From Capitella teleta (taxonomy: Eukaryota > Annelida > Polychaeta > Capitellidae), in NCBI GenBank assembly GCA_000328365.1, contig KB295515.1:236932-300931 (forward strand): a DNA stretch of 64,000 nt, in the 5' to 3' direction. The notes below the pieces were generated by a model, which was given only the letters and a program-made list of their open reading frames with translations, was not told the origin of the DNA and made no database searches. This document shows, one piece after another, positions 1-12,529 of this stretch (its first letter is position 1; every line of letters begins with the position of its first letter). The translations under genes and the position numbers were made by a program.

Positions 1-66
1 TGGTGTGTGATAGTGTGTGTGATGGTGTGTGTGATGGTGTGTGTGTGTGATGGTGTGTGTGTAGAT
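1..66. repeat. TG-rich microsatellite at window edge
   Basis: Imperfect (TG)n with interspersed GATGG units. It continues beyond the left edge of the window. Confidence 0.9.
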
Positions 67-3000
67 ATTGTATTATACGAATTATTATTATTAACTATCC
101 CACACCTTTGAGAAAAAAAACCTGAGTTTCCCTGCCTGTTTATCAGGCCAAACCTGTATTTATTGAATTTGGTCGATAAGAGATCTAGCAAGAGACGATC
201 AACATTTCATCAATGTAACCACTGGACTCGGCATATACTTCGTTGACTAATTTATTGGCATACTTATACTTCTCTTAGCATCCATCAAAGCGATAAACAT
301 CTTTGATGTACCTGAAACTATGAGTGGTAATTGTTTCGTTAGCTGGTACCTAATTTAAACTCAGCACTCCCTTTTACCGTTGATGATTATTAGTAGTGTT
401 GCAGATAATGATTTCTGGAACCAGTCTCCATTATCGCTAACTTTCGACCTTTGCATGAATCATGAGAGGTAAACATGTCTGTATTATAAAAATATACAGC
501 TTCTAGCAGACATATTTAGGGTAGATAATTACAAACGTTTATTTTCAAAACACAAATTAGTTCATATAATTATTGCATGACCGTCTTTAGCACACCGGAG
601 GTAACCTGGCAATTCTCGTTGAAAAAGAATCAATAACAGCGTGTCATCATGCCGACCAAACTATACTCATATATGTACATGATGTTTGTAACTTCCTACG
701 ACGTCAATAGGACGTTAGTAAATGTGTGTTTTTGGTGTCGAATTGAGAATCTTTCGTGAAATGCGTGTAATAGCTTCATTCGGAAGGTCATGCAATTATT
801 TCGGGGAACATCATGAAACCGTAATGATTATTACAATCTCGGAAATGGGAATCAATTAATCAATAAATCCCAAACCATGATCCTCATTTCCCTAATTCCG
901 GAATTTTAGATGAAGTGATCACTTTTCATGACAAATAATTATGATTATGTTGCTTAACCTATTTAGTACTCAAAAACCAGTCTCCATATCTAAGGTGTAC
1001 CTCACCAGTGCTCATCTTCTAAAACTTTTGTTAGTTTTTCAAGATTCCATTATTTCATTATTTTTATTATATGAAAGACCTTGTTATTTTCACTTTTCCG
1101 ATCATCACCTCCTTGGTCGAACATTTCCCGGGTGTATTTCTTGTTTCCATGTAAAGGCATGCATAAATGATGAGTGATGAATGCACCTTTAATATTGAAT
1201 ATCTCAAATAACAACGAAAGAAACCATTGATTTCTTTTATGTGCTATGAATTATGAGTGTCACTCATTTCCTGCTTGATAATAACCGATTGAGGCTAAAA
1301 CACAGACGATATTAATGTTTTATTCAGTCTCTTATGCAGAAATGGCCTTGGATGTTCTTCTTGAGATTCATGGGTATTTTCGATTGGTTATATTACCTAC
1401 AGATTGGTTCAATTGGCAATCAGACCTTTCGAAAAATACTAAAAACTAAATTAAAATAAAATAAAACAAATGATACGGAGGCATAAAAGATATTCGCGAC
1501 AATTTCTGTAAATTAAATTCTATTGAAGCCGTGTCATAAAGTGTATACCACACAGTACAAACAAAGGATTGGACTTATCCGTCTTTTGATCTCCAGCATC
1601 AGCAAGATTCCTTGTGAGATTAGAGTGCATGCAAAGGCAGCAGTCGTCGCCTCGAATTGTTTATATTTTGTAAAGAGAGAGGAGTAACTCGAAATTATCT
1701 GTAACATGATGATGAAAACAATGAGAATAGGAACCGTAACATTATATTCACAATAAAACACCAGTAAAATTGCAAGATAATCGTACCTAATCGCGAATTT
1801 AAGGATCACCTGTAAGCTATTACTTGGCATGGGTACAAAAGGAAATTATACTGGCAAAAGATGCAAAAGAGACGCAACTCCTTTGTTATGCCAACACTAC
1901 ATTCCGAGTTTGCATTGCATAGACACGATTTTTTGTGTGTACATGTACTAAGTTTATCCTCTTATTCCTGAAATTTCAAAGAAAACAACTGATATTAACC
2001 TAGTTTGATTGGAGGAGCAATCAACAAGGGGTCAAAATAAAAATGTTCAATTTTTGGGTCATATATGACGTCAATGACACATGTGGTGATTTGTGGACCA
2101 AATTTTTCGATGAGACTGGAAGCCCTGCCCTGCGGGATGTTGTTACAGCCTTGAATCAGCTCTCTGATTCGAGGCCGAATTGTTAAGAAGCGGGAAGATG
2201 TGAAGAATTACTTTATCGCTTTAACTAAATGTTCATTTGGTGACAATTTAGGGGATTTGCCAACCGTGACAATGCAATGAGTTCATTTTCCTTCTTCAAG
2301 AAGTCTGCAATGACCATAGCAAGGTATGCGGGATATAATTATTTTGCTGCAATAGTCGGATCTCCGGATATTCTTAACCTGAATTTGGGGTTTTTTATGG
2401 GGATCTGAGCCGCTATTTTTCCTACCTGACCCGTTATCAAAAGTATCTCTGCAGATATTGTTCCGTTGCATTCCTCCCCTGTTGCATATCCCATAAACAT
2501 GGCTGTCTTGAACCAGTCCTAACCTGGAGCTCGCCGAATTTGTCACTCGTCTTGGTTAGCTGTCACTTTTAAGCATCCAGAACGGGGTCAATCCACGGTA
2601 GATCAGTTATTTTCTGCTTGATGACGTATTTATTGTGTGGTTGACCCACGGTATACGATTTGACGGTTTGTGACTCTTGGGTCAACTCCACCCTCTCGAA
2701 GGCTTCTGGATACCGCCAGCCTTCATAGAATGCTTTTTTTTTTCAAAACTCTGATTGCTTTTGAGTAAAACGCTCGTTGGAGTATCGTTTCAGTTTTAAT
2801 ATCGTTGTCTACCAATGGCATCTTACCACGGAAGTACTCGAAATAACGTTTACCAGGATTCACGGATTGGCTGCGAAAGAAAATCAATTCTTGATCTCGA
2901 ACGGTTTGAAAATTAAGAGAATATACTTGTGCACCGTGTAGAATAGTACCTAAGTATATGATATTGTACTCGAATTATCTCGCCTCGTAAACTTCTACCG

Positions 3001-4074
3001 AAATCTCAATTTAACATAAAAGGTTTTGGGACATGTTTGATCGATTTATGATCATCATTTTTTATCAAAACGCCTATAGAATCAATTTAATTTGCATTGC
3101 TTTTATGCACTCATGAGGGGATTATCGGAAAGTTTTGTCGATCATCAAGGGTCTATAATCGATTTTTGATGATCTCATGAATCACATTAGGACGATATTG
3201 CCGACCCCGGTTTGATTCAGGCATTTGGACCTGTGTGAATGTTCCGACTTCCGCTTTTAAACAACCAACCCGGATGGACGTGAATACAAATTAATCTCCG
3301 CCTATTATGCACCCTGCTAATCGTACTCTGGCTGATAATTATAATGTCCGGATTAGAGAGTTTCTAGCGTCACAACAGTGTGTAAGGCACTCTTGGAGAA
3401 TTGTACTCCGTCAGACGTTTCGGTAAAATGATGTTTTGTTGTCCTTACTGACGCTCTCGCTTGTGCTTTATTTCCCGAGGGATGAAAAAATAGTAAGAAT
3501 CTGGTATCGCAGAGCAAACATGAGAGCAGCCTCCATGTAATTTTTGAGTGAATGAAAAAGTTTGGGGATGTCCAGAAGGCTTGTTGTCGCTGTTGAAAAC
3601 GTCCGAATGGAATCAGTCCCGTGTCTCTGCGACATATCCCTTGTTTATTTGGTTTCTAACATTGAAATCAGTGAAACTGCATTAATTATATTCTCTGAAG
3701 AAAGGCTTCATTTTGGTCAATCGTGTCATAAGAATCCGAATTATCCCAGCCGACTTCTCATATGCGACGTATACGGTGATAGGAATGACACCGAAAACCA
3801 CACAATCATTAAATTCCAATTAAGTCTCTCTTAGTCTAAATTCGCACTGCATTATCACGCCGATAATTACAGGCACGAAATTTGAATTGTTTGAACGGTG
3901 GTGTGTGGGTTTAGTGATTTCTGAACAAAGTTACCAAATTTAATTAAGGAATAATGTCACGGGACGAAGAAAAGAATCGTAAAATAAACAAGTTTAGGGG
4001 ATTCTGGAGCAAATAACCGAGAAAACAAAGTCGAGTTCGGTTATCTGGCTTCAAAAACACGAGAAATTGTTTAC
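67..4074. other. Intergenic, no supported gene
   Basis: AT-rich sequence with only short chance reading frames. A minus-strand frame at 2283-2546 ends near a possible splice donor but has no recognisable domain. No repeat family is recognised here. Confidence 0.5.
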
Positions 4075-4484
4075 CTGACGATAACCATCGACTTTCGAGT
4101 GACTTTACCGGATTATACCAAGAAATAAATCTTCAATCTCTATCGAGTCGAGTGACGCTTTGGATTTGAGTGCACCATTTTCAAAAGATATTATTACACA
4201 GTTGGTATGTTAGACACTTGGGCAAAACCTACAACAAATTCTTCTCGGAGTCAGATTAAATGATTATTAGGCCTGAATCTCCAGTATCAATGAATAGTGA
4301 CATAAGATATATGTCCTTCTAGTACAATGTCAATGTTCACCAAACATCGATTGAAATTCGCCAATATAGCAAACAAACGCTAAAAAAATGGTTTTTGACC
4401 TATCGGATCAACATAAATAGATGCAATCATGGACCGTTCAACATGGATAACTGGGGACAAAAACTATAGAAGGCGCATATCTGA
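4075..4484 (+). repeat. Unclassified interspersed repeat, copy 1
   Basis: This stretch matches 44356-44621 in the same orientation, with clearly shared blocks such as the segment around ATCTCCAGTATCAATGAATA and the segment around GATTGAAATTCGCCAATATA. The copy at 44 kb lacks about 120 internal bases present here. No coding potential, tRNA-like head or terminal inverted repeats are visible. It is an old dispersed repeat of unknown class. Confidence 0.75.
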
Positions 4485-7400
4485 TCGGATCATATTTTCA
4501 ACAAATGCATTTTAAGCACATCAATATATTTTATGTACTTTCTTCGCTTCAAAAGAAATTGATAAAAAATAAAAATTAATTATCTGCATATAGGCAATAA
4601 TTTAGTTATTGTTACAGCCGATCATCATAACGACCAATCAGCGATTGCGATATGAAATTGCATTTTTAGATCTTAACATTAGATGAATCGCGAGAGTGAT
4701 CTGTTATTTGTTTATTTATACGCGTTATCTATGCACGGATTAATCACTCAAATACATAAGGCTGATTGGCTGGCAGACTCACGGAGTGGTATAATCAGTG
4801 TCAGCTTTTGCGTAACACGGATTAGTGATTATTCAACAATGATAATGAACAATTTATTTTTGCCTCAGTTATCTGGCATTAAATGCTATCAGGTGAATTA
4901 TCTTCGTGTATTATTTTTGTTCAATAATCCCACTTGGCCAGAAAGCAAGGTCTCTCGAAATTTAGTCACATGACTTACATAAGTAATAAGTGCATAAGTG
5001 TGCAAGTGCAAACTTCTTAAGATGAATTGTTATGCCCTTATGTATACTAGTCAGTGTTATATAATTCACTGTGGCGATAAGTAGCCATGATGATAGAAGA
5101 TTCACTAATTTCAATGTCACGCTGGTTGCTCGTTATAGGGGTAGCATATCAAACCCTTTTTTTGTGTATCCATGCAGGGTTCGGCTCGTTATAAACATGA
5201 ACCCTTTCCGTCAATCAACAACAATGATATTGAACATGTATATGCGCCACATATATGCAGACTAATAAATTAGGTCTGCGACTCATTTACAAGATCGTGA
5301 TGAATGCCACCATCTGTAAAAAATGAAATAAATACAAAGTTATCACACTCCTCCCATCTCTCTCTGACGTCAAATGCATCTGACTACTACGTGACCAACC
5401 ACGAACTCTTTCATGCTCACTTTTAATTGAATTCCATAAATTTAGACCTTATATGTGTGGCCATAAATTTGTTCCATCATTGTCAACCTTGTCTGAAACA
5501 TTTATCAACCCATTTCGGTCTGACATTTCTGAACTTGATGCCATATAAATTTCATTCTCTTCGAGACGATTATTTTTTCAAACCGTCCCTTCGTGATCAA
5601 TCCTGTTACCATGGTTACATGCCACTCGCCCAAATTCATTGCTAATTTTGTACATGTATGACCTGTCAAGAGGACATTCTCACGACAATATTGAATAAAT
5701 ATTTTTTAATATCTAAATAAAAACTGCCTGTTTAAAAATCTTCAATTTGCTATAATTTTTGACACTAGTATGTCTAGCGTTACAAGAATATAGAATTAAG
5801 AAGTATATAATATTGATGTAATTTTCGGAAACATATAAACAGCTGCGTATTGACTCACGGGCGAATTGGATATAAGGGCAGAATAGCTCTAATATGCATT
5901 ATGTGCCCATTGTCCAGCCACGTGTCTGGTTCCGGATTCGTCAGAATTTCTTCAAAGAAACGACTTTCAAAGAAATCCGAACAAAATTCCTCGCTTTCAT
6001 GAGTACCATCATTATCGCTGAGTCTGAAATGGAGGTCATCAACCTGTTTGCACTCTTATCCAAAGTTGACATTTTCGAGGCTCAACCATTAGTCTGTATT
6101 GTTGCAATACATAAATTTGATTGAATGTCTAACACAAAATAATAACACTCTAAATACAAAAGAGACTACTGCCACTCATCTGATCGTTATAGTTTCACAA
6201 CGATATCTGACTATTACATACTACGCTTGCACTTGAAAATGCAAGTATATTTATGGATATTATCTCACATCATATTTTTAGGTTCCTTAATTAGTATTAT
6301 GCCAGTCGATGAATCTGCCCGCCAATGAGTGTCATAGTCATGTAAGGGCCCCATGGTTGTAGATAGATGCATAACGCTTTATACATGTACTATAGACGAA
6401 TTTATTGATTGACTATCATGATATTTCTGGCGCACACTGCCACTGCAACTGATCCTTCATAACGTCGATGACCAGTCTGGTGATATCTACGGACATCCCA
6501 CCAGGAGGCCATATGACAGGATGCCTCAAACACAGAATGCTAATTAATGACCTTAGATCGCCCTGCAACCTTCGATTTAGATATATTAGATATGCATGAT
6601 TACCGCTATGCTTTGAAATCGATCCAATATATGGATACCATACACGACGATGAGAAGAGATGTAACAAGAGGACCAGGGATTGCGTGCGTCATATCTGGG
6701 TTTGCTGGATTAGATCAGGTAGTTTGGACAACGGGTTCTTTTGCCGTAGTGTAGAGAGCAACATCATAGTTAAATCTGCAAAGCCGTGGGTCAAGGGAGT
6801 TGTAGTTGGGACGTTGGGATCATGATGATTACATGTGACCATCACACGTCCGATGTCCACACAAGGAGCGATCACAAGGAGCGTTTATTTTAACTATACA
6901 ATTTATTACACGGATTTATTCTTCTAAATTCATTATGTGAAATGCATTCATGAATTTCGAGCTTAAGATCAGAGGTAGGAAACTCTGTCGAAGGATCTTG
7001 AATTAGTAAAATTTACTTGTATGCTCCGGTGGTGTTTGAGTTTGTGTTAGTTTGATGGGTTCAATAACCAAGGGAAGTATTGTGAAGTCTGAGATAGGCA
7101 TTACAGACTCGTGTAATACTATTGTCTATTTTGAGCTATCTGCGGCTTTAAAAAGTGTATCCAATGAGATAGAAAAGCAGTCAGTCTTTTATCTCTCCCT
7201 GGGGGCTTAAAGTGGGTGATATGGCGTCATAGCATCCCACCCTAAACACTAGACCACAAAAAAACTTTTATCAATGCCCTTACAATTCCATTTATTTGTG
7301 AACAAATCAACGATTTTGTTGATCTGTAATTACCATGGCATCTATATTATTGGTTGATCTGTTACTATGGCATCTAGATTTTTGGCGCTGGTTGCCTTGC

Positions 7401-9410
7401 GGCAAATATGTGCTCTTAGACACACAGCACAACATCTCACGAACACCATCATCAGCACTGTTAAGGTCACATGGCTTTAATAAAAACTTACATGATGTTT
7501 AAGTCTAGTATGACTCCATAAACTATGGCAATGTGCTACACTTTTTGGGTAGAGAATACACTAACACACATCCATCGCTGATGGCTGACAAATAGCAAAT
7601 GCCCCAATTGTTGCAAACAGTCCGTTCACACCAAGGATACAAAGTTCACACCGATAACATACAGATACCATCAACAGAAGGCTTTCTAACTATACCTGTA
7701 GATCCATGCTTTACACGCTAAATTGACGGCTTCCAAGTTCCACTAATCCACAATCCCAGCATATAAAAACAGACATTTCTAATCCCACTACCAGTCACCA
7801 GTCACCAGTCTCCAAGTACTTACTACGGACCACATCAACAAACCCCGAGATCTCCCTGTGATCATTCATCGTTGTAATTTGCTCTCAAGGTAACATTAAA
7901 GTCGCTATGAAGTCAACAGACGTCGTCCTTATTATTCTGGAGCATTTTTGGGATTATTCATCTGTGTCTGGATATTAATGCAGAGGTGGAGTCACTACAA
8001 GCACAAACCAACTCATGGTACTCTCATAAAAAAAACAATTAATAGCGTATTGAAGCATCGCATCCGCACTCTGTTTTAACCAAGCATGTGTAAAGAGAAG
8101 TAAAAGCTAATTCAACTTTTTGCCTTTTTTATATTTTACTTGTATATCTTATTATAAAATCCTGTTATTACTTTCAACTTTTCATTCCGTTACATTTTTG
8201 TATACATGTATACGGAACGCTTTCCATTATTTAATTTCACACAATTCATGTGACCCAAGTGGATCACCCCCTCGCCTTTTGTTTCTCATTTTCATTGGTT
8301 CACTATATATGTAAATAATTTTATGTCACGGTTTTCTTTTGAGAATCAATTATTAATAATAAAATTAAAAAATAAACATCAGTAAATTAACACACAAAGG
8401 AAACCATACACATTATTCCTTTTGTTGATTTCGACAGTTGATCTTCGTCCGGGTGCATTGCACCAAATACCCCACAGTTTTTTATCGCTTCATGAACACA
8501 AAAACGCGCTTTAACCTTCATCCCAATTGCCTCACATATCCTATTTCGTCTTGTGCTCTGTTGTCCTAATTTTTTATTCTACATAAATCATAGATTTCTC
8601 AGAAACAAAAGATGAACGAGACATCTGTTGTCGTGTAAAATTCCAGGGTGACAGCAAGGCTATAGTGCCACCTGGGCCTTGATATAAGCGCCAGTGCATT
8701 TAGCCAATGTATATTATGTAATAATTGTGAGTTTAGAGAAGGAAAAAGTAAGAACGATGCTTTGTTTACGCGATATGATTGCTGCTCGTAAATCCCTAAG
8801 GAAAGGACCCTGTGTTTCAATTTTGTCGATGTTTTTGTTATGATAGATTAGTGACTAATGCGTTTGTTGAGTGCAGATCTAGTCGCTTTTGGTGATTAAC
8901 CATGAGAAGTTTTGTGCTTTCAGCGACATGCAATTTTAAGCAGAAAAGCAGAATAGTTCCTGATGATGGGAGTTGTACTAACAGCAATTCACATCAGGCA
9001 ACATGAAAAAGACCACCGAGATCCACCGTTCAACAACTATTGGTCAGCGAAATAGAGCAAAATATAGCGAAATATAGCTCCCGATTGTCGCCCATTACAT
9101 TGTGTGATCGTGTATTTTTGCAGAGAAGTGTTTATCTTCAAATGCATCAAACTACTAATCTGAGTTGTTGAATACATCATTTTATATCATAAATTGATTA
9201 ATCAAGTAATTTTCGAAAGCAAATGTATTTTTATGAGATATTTAGGTCATCCATTATGCTATACCAAACGTGAATCTGCAAATCATTACATCACACGTTA
9301 TAACTCTTGCATTTGATGGAAATGCTCTATGATATTTCGGCTATTTATCCCGGAATTATTTTCTCTGTCATCTGACAGATTGATCTCAATCCCCAGTTGA
9401 TGAAAATTTA
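4485..9410. other. Intergenic, no supported gene
   Basis: No frame here has a recognisable domain or a convincing splice context. The only signals I would mark are a TATA-like site at 7762 and a triple ACCAGTC repeat at about 7791-7811. Confidence 0.5.
7762..7889 (+). promoter_or_regulatory. Possible TATA promoter and 5' UTR exon
   Basis: A TATAAAAA box at 7762-7769 is followed about 30 bases later by a plausible start region and then, at 7890, by a good splice donor (CAAG followed by GTAACA). No coding exon can be linked to it, so this is only a candidate transcription start. Confidence 0.2.
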
Positions 9411-9459
9411 ACGTGTATCACTCAAAAACGTGTATCACTCAAAACGTGTATCACTAAAC
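9411..9459 (+). repeat. Three-unit 16-17 bp tandem repeat
   Basis: Three near-identical copies of ACGTGTATCACTCAAAA in head-to-tail order, the last slightly diverged. No function is apparent. Confidence 0.85.
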
Positions 9460-10145
9460 ATTCCTTTACGGAATATCCTTAGATTAACCTTACTTAGGGT
9501 AAGTTGGTATCTCATACTAGCTTTATCTTTATAGGCACACTCGCCTGCATACTTTGAGGGGTTGGTTATGCATATATAAGATACATCTATACAAGCGTAA
9601 TGCATACCCAGAACTGAATAATACGTTGTACATTTTGTGAACTGGGCTGATTGACTCAATTAGCCCTGCACTAATAATTTGAATGATCAATCAGAGGACC
9701 GATCAATAATTCAATCTCAACCTGGATAGCAAAAAGGAATAATTTATTATGCAATTATGCATGAAACAAGGTGTGCTCCTAAGTTATACAAATGAGACCA
9801 AAATGACTGGAAAGTGGGATTACTGGGAAATGTATGGGACGAAATCTCACTTTGAATAGTGATGCACATTTATAATAATATTTCAGTACAGCCGTTTTAC
9901 GATTTCCGGGTTAAGACAGTGCTTCCAGTCATTAATAGCCCGATGACGTCGGCTGTGCTCAGGATACGATCAACGAGTGGGCTAACTCAGAGTACACGCA
10001 TACTAAATTCACGATTAATCATAACAGTAAATGTGCGTTGTAGAAATGCGGAATATTATCATACATGAACCTCAATCTTCGGTAGGATTTGATCGCTCAC
10101 TTATGACGCTCACTTATGAAATTATTGGGTGAGTGTCGCATACAA
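9460..10145. other. Intergenic, no supported gene
   Basis: AT-rich sequence between the short tandem repeat and the first 178-bp direct repeat. Nothing recognisable was seen. Confidence 0.5.
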
Positions 10146-10323
10146 TTATAACAAATTTTTCGCAGCAAAATTATATTTATGCGAAGTAAAGGCGCCAAAT
10201 ATTTCGCGGCGAGAGCAGCGCCTCTAGCGAATGAAGCAGGAAGCTTGAAACAATAATATGTGCAAGCGCAGTGTCAGTTTCTTCTTGTTTGTTGATTGCG
10301 AACAGTCACGTTCTCAATTCAGT
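10146..10323 (+). repeat. 178-bp dispersed repeat, copy A
   Basis: Matches 11031-11206 in the same orientation over almost the whole length at roughly 85-90 percent by eye. The core is GC-rich (around GGCGCCAAATATTTCGC and AGCGCCTCTAGCGAATGAAG) in an AT-rich setting. The two copies are about 885 bp apart. They could be ends of a larger element or two hits of one short non-autonomous repeat; no target duplication could be defined. Confidence 0.85.
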
Positions 10324-11030
10324 ATTTCAGCTTATACGATATTTTTTTACCATTACGACGTTCATCGACTCGAGTGAACTACGTCTCTAACATCATTTGT
10401 ATACGTATCACTCACACAGCGTGTGTGACAAAAAAATTACTGCTTGCCATTGCGTTTATCTGCTCAAATTTCTTGAATGAATGAAAATGGGCGTGTCGAT
10501 TGTCTATGATTTCTTTGTCTCCTGGCTAAGGCCTTAGCTGACCAGTCAGTCTATTTGCCACCTTGGGTTACGACAGTATCATGTGCAACTACTGGGTCGT
10601 CCAGGTGTTACTGTTCCACATAAAAAGCCGAATCTCAACAGCAGTAATTGAGCAACCAAATTTTTATGTCAGCCGTTTATTCCATCATGTGCCACCTGTT
10701 TCGAGCTTCTTAGGTTGGGAGTACTGCATACTGCGTTTACTTGTGCTGTGGGTTTTTTTTTCAGCCCCAACCTTGCTCTGTTTTTTAAAAAGTGTATATT
10801 CTTCATGAAAATCCCTGTGGAATTGCATAATAAACAGCCTATTAAATGCCTTCCAGTGTCATTATCAGTCAAATATTTGTTTTATATCATCTATTTATAA
10901 TCAGAGCAACAAGCTTTGGATCTCGGGATGTAAGTTAAAGTTTCACAAGTATATTACATTAAATCTTAGTATGTAGATGTGGTATCAGTTCCAGCTTTGG
11001 GCGTACAGCGTATTTGATACTATGTGAGTA

Positions 11031-11206
11031 TAATAACAAATTTTGTGCAACAAAATTATCTTTATGCGAAGTATAAAGGCGCCAAATATTTCCCGACGAG
11101 AGCAGCGCCTCTAGCGAATGAAGCAGGAAGCTTGAAACAATAATATGCGCAAGTTCACTGTCAGCTTCCTCTTGCTGATTCCGAACAGTCAAGTTCTCAA
11201 TTCAGT
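11031..11206 (+). repeat. 178-bp dispersed repeat, copy B
   Basis: Second copy of the repeat at 10146-10323, same orientation, ending at the same CTCAATTCAGT boundary. It lies just upstream of the DIRS-like fossil beginning near 11.5 kb, so an association with that element is possible but not shown. Confidence 0.85.
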
Positions 11207-11499
11207 TTGTAGGCCTACTCTATTTTAATGCCCACCTACCTCCCAAGTTACACTGGTCAATTTATGCATGCTGAGTCCGCCGGTTGCACTTAGGGTCCCT
11301 ATCGGTGCATGCGACACTTTATTTACCGGCTCAGTTCTGCTGGTTGCAGTGGAAACTTCTGCATAACCTGTTGCTTTTTGTCTTTATGCCTGCTGTTTCG
11401 CTGGTTCGTCAACTAATGCTTTACGCTTTGCATTTCAGCGCTCTGGATGGTCGGCACTTATCGCAAGACTTCCTATACTTGAGCATCTGCCAGTATCTT

Positions 11500-12480
11500 T
11501 CACAGATGCTTAAAACAAAATCGAAAAGAACACGACAGGATTCTTCCCCTGTCACACAGCCACCGCCCGCTGCTGCACAGTTAACAAAACAACGTCCCTG
11601 ATTAGCTGGTGGGTGCCCTGTGTGACAAAATTTGGGCTGGCATTGAAGATCGCCTGCCCACTGCCACCACCGCATCACCAATTGCCTCAACATCTGGCAC
11701 AAAGGCGGCGATAGCAGCATTCCTCGGTGAGCAAGGGGTATCCCATGTGGACACGACATGTCCTTTGCCCTCCAACCCCCTCGGAGTGCATTTATCTCAC
11801 AAAATTAAAAATTGAATTTGGGAGAACAAGTTTATGGAGCTTGCCAGCCTCCTGCCAAACATGGCTTGTATCTCCTCAGATGAGGAGGATGAGCCAGCCC
11901 GTACGGGCGGGGCTGGTAGTGAAAAGAGTAACATAACTCTCACTCTGTCCGAATATATGGAAGCGTTCCTTATTCTGATTGCTGTCCGGGAGGAGCGTTT
12001 CCCTGGTGATGCTGGGGGAATGCTGAAGCACCTTTCCACGGTCCAAGGTTTGCATAAGCTTTTCGGCGCTAAGGCTTGGCTCTTCTATGACCGCCACTTT
12101 AGGCTTGCCAAACAACATTCTCCTGGTATCTCTTGGGATACCGCAGACGCTGAACTGTACATGCAAGCTGAGGGGTGAGTTATAAGCAGAAACCCTCCCA
12201 CAGCCCTTTCATAAACCCCCAGCTCCCAAAGGGGCGCATTCACACTGCTGGCAATTCCAGCGCACTGGTAGGTTTAGGCCATCCTGTCGATTTGCCAGCA
12301 CGCATGCCTGCCTTAAGTAAGTTAAGTGCAAGGATCCGCATGCCACCTCCCAGTGCACAGAGGCGCCTAAACGGGCCTCAGCCATGGCTCTTGGGTGGGC
12401 ATTATGGGATGATGAGTCAGCGACGTTATGGCGAGCCTGTGTTTCCTGGAAAACGAGGTGCTCTTTTGGTGTATCAATAA
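11500..12480 (+). mobile_element. DIRS-like retroelement fossil, gag-like part
   Basis: The plus strand carries broken coding stretches resembling the gag-like protein of animal DIRS/Ngaro-type tyrosine-recombinase retrotransposons: a Pro/Ala/Thr-rich lead-in, an LGVHLS-type segment before an ELASLLP motif, an acidic patch, and a W-Y-D-x-x-F-R ... W-x-x-x-x-x-E-L-Y signature. Local GC is higher than in the surroundings. No reverse transcriptase, RNase H or recombinase part is visible, so only the first part of the element remains. It is broken at a few places and looks moderately old. The family assignment is from remembered signatures and is tentative. Confidence 0.6.
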
Positions 12481-12529
12481 TAATAAAAGCCAAATGTTCT
12501 TGAAAACTAAACTCCGGTTCCTGCATTTA

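Noticed and set aside
1541-1556. Single match resembling the iteron-like motif (GTGTATACCACAC); another at 39929 (GGTGTATACACC)
   Set aside because: Isolated and imperfect; expected by chance, unlike the clustered fields at 16.3-16.7 and 25.8-26.8 kb.
2283-2546. 87-codon minus-strand frame with a nearby GTAGG donor-like site
   Set aside because: No acceptor or partner exon identified and no known domain.
11797-12166. Minus-strand frames opposite the DIRS-like fossil
   Set aside because: Shadows of the plus-strand coding remnant.
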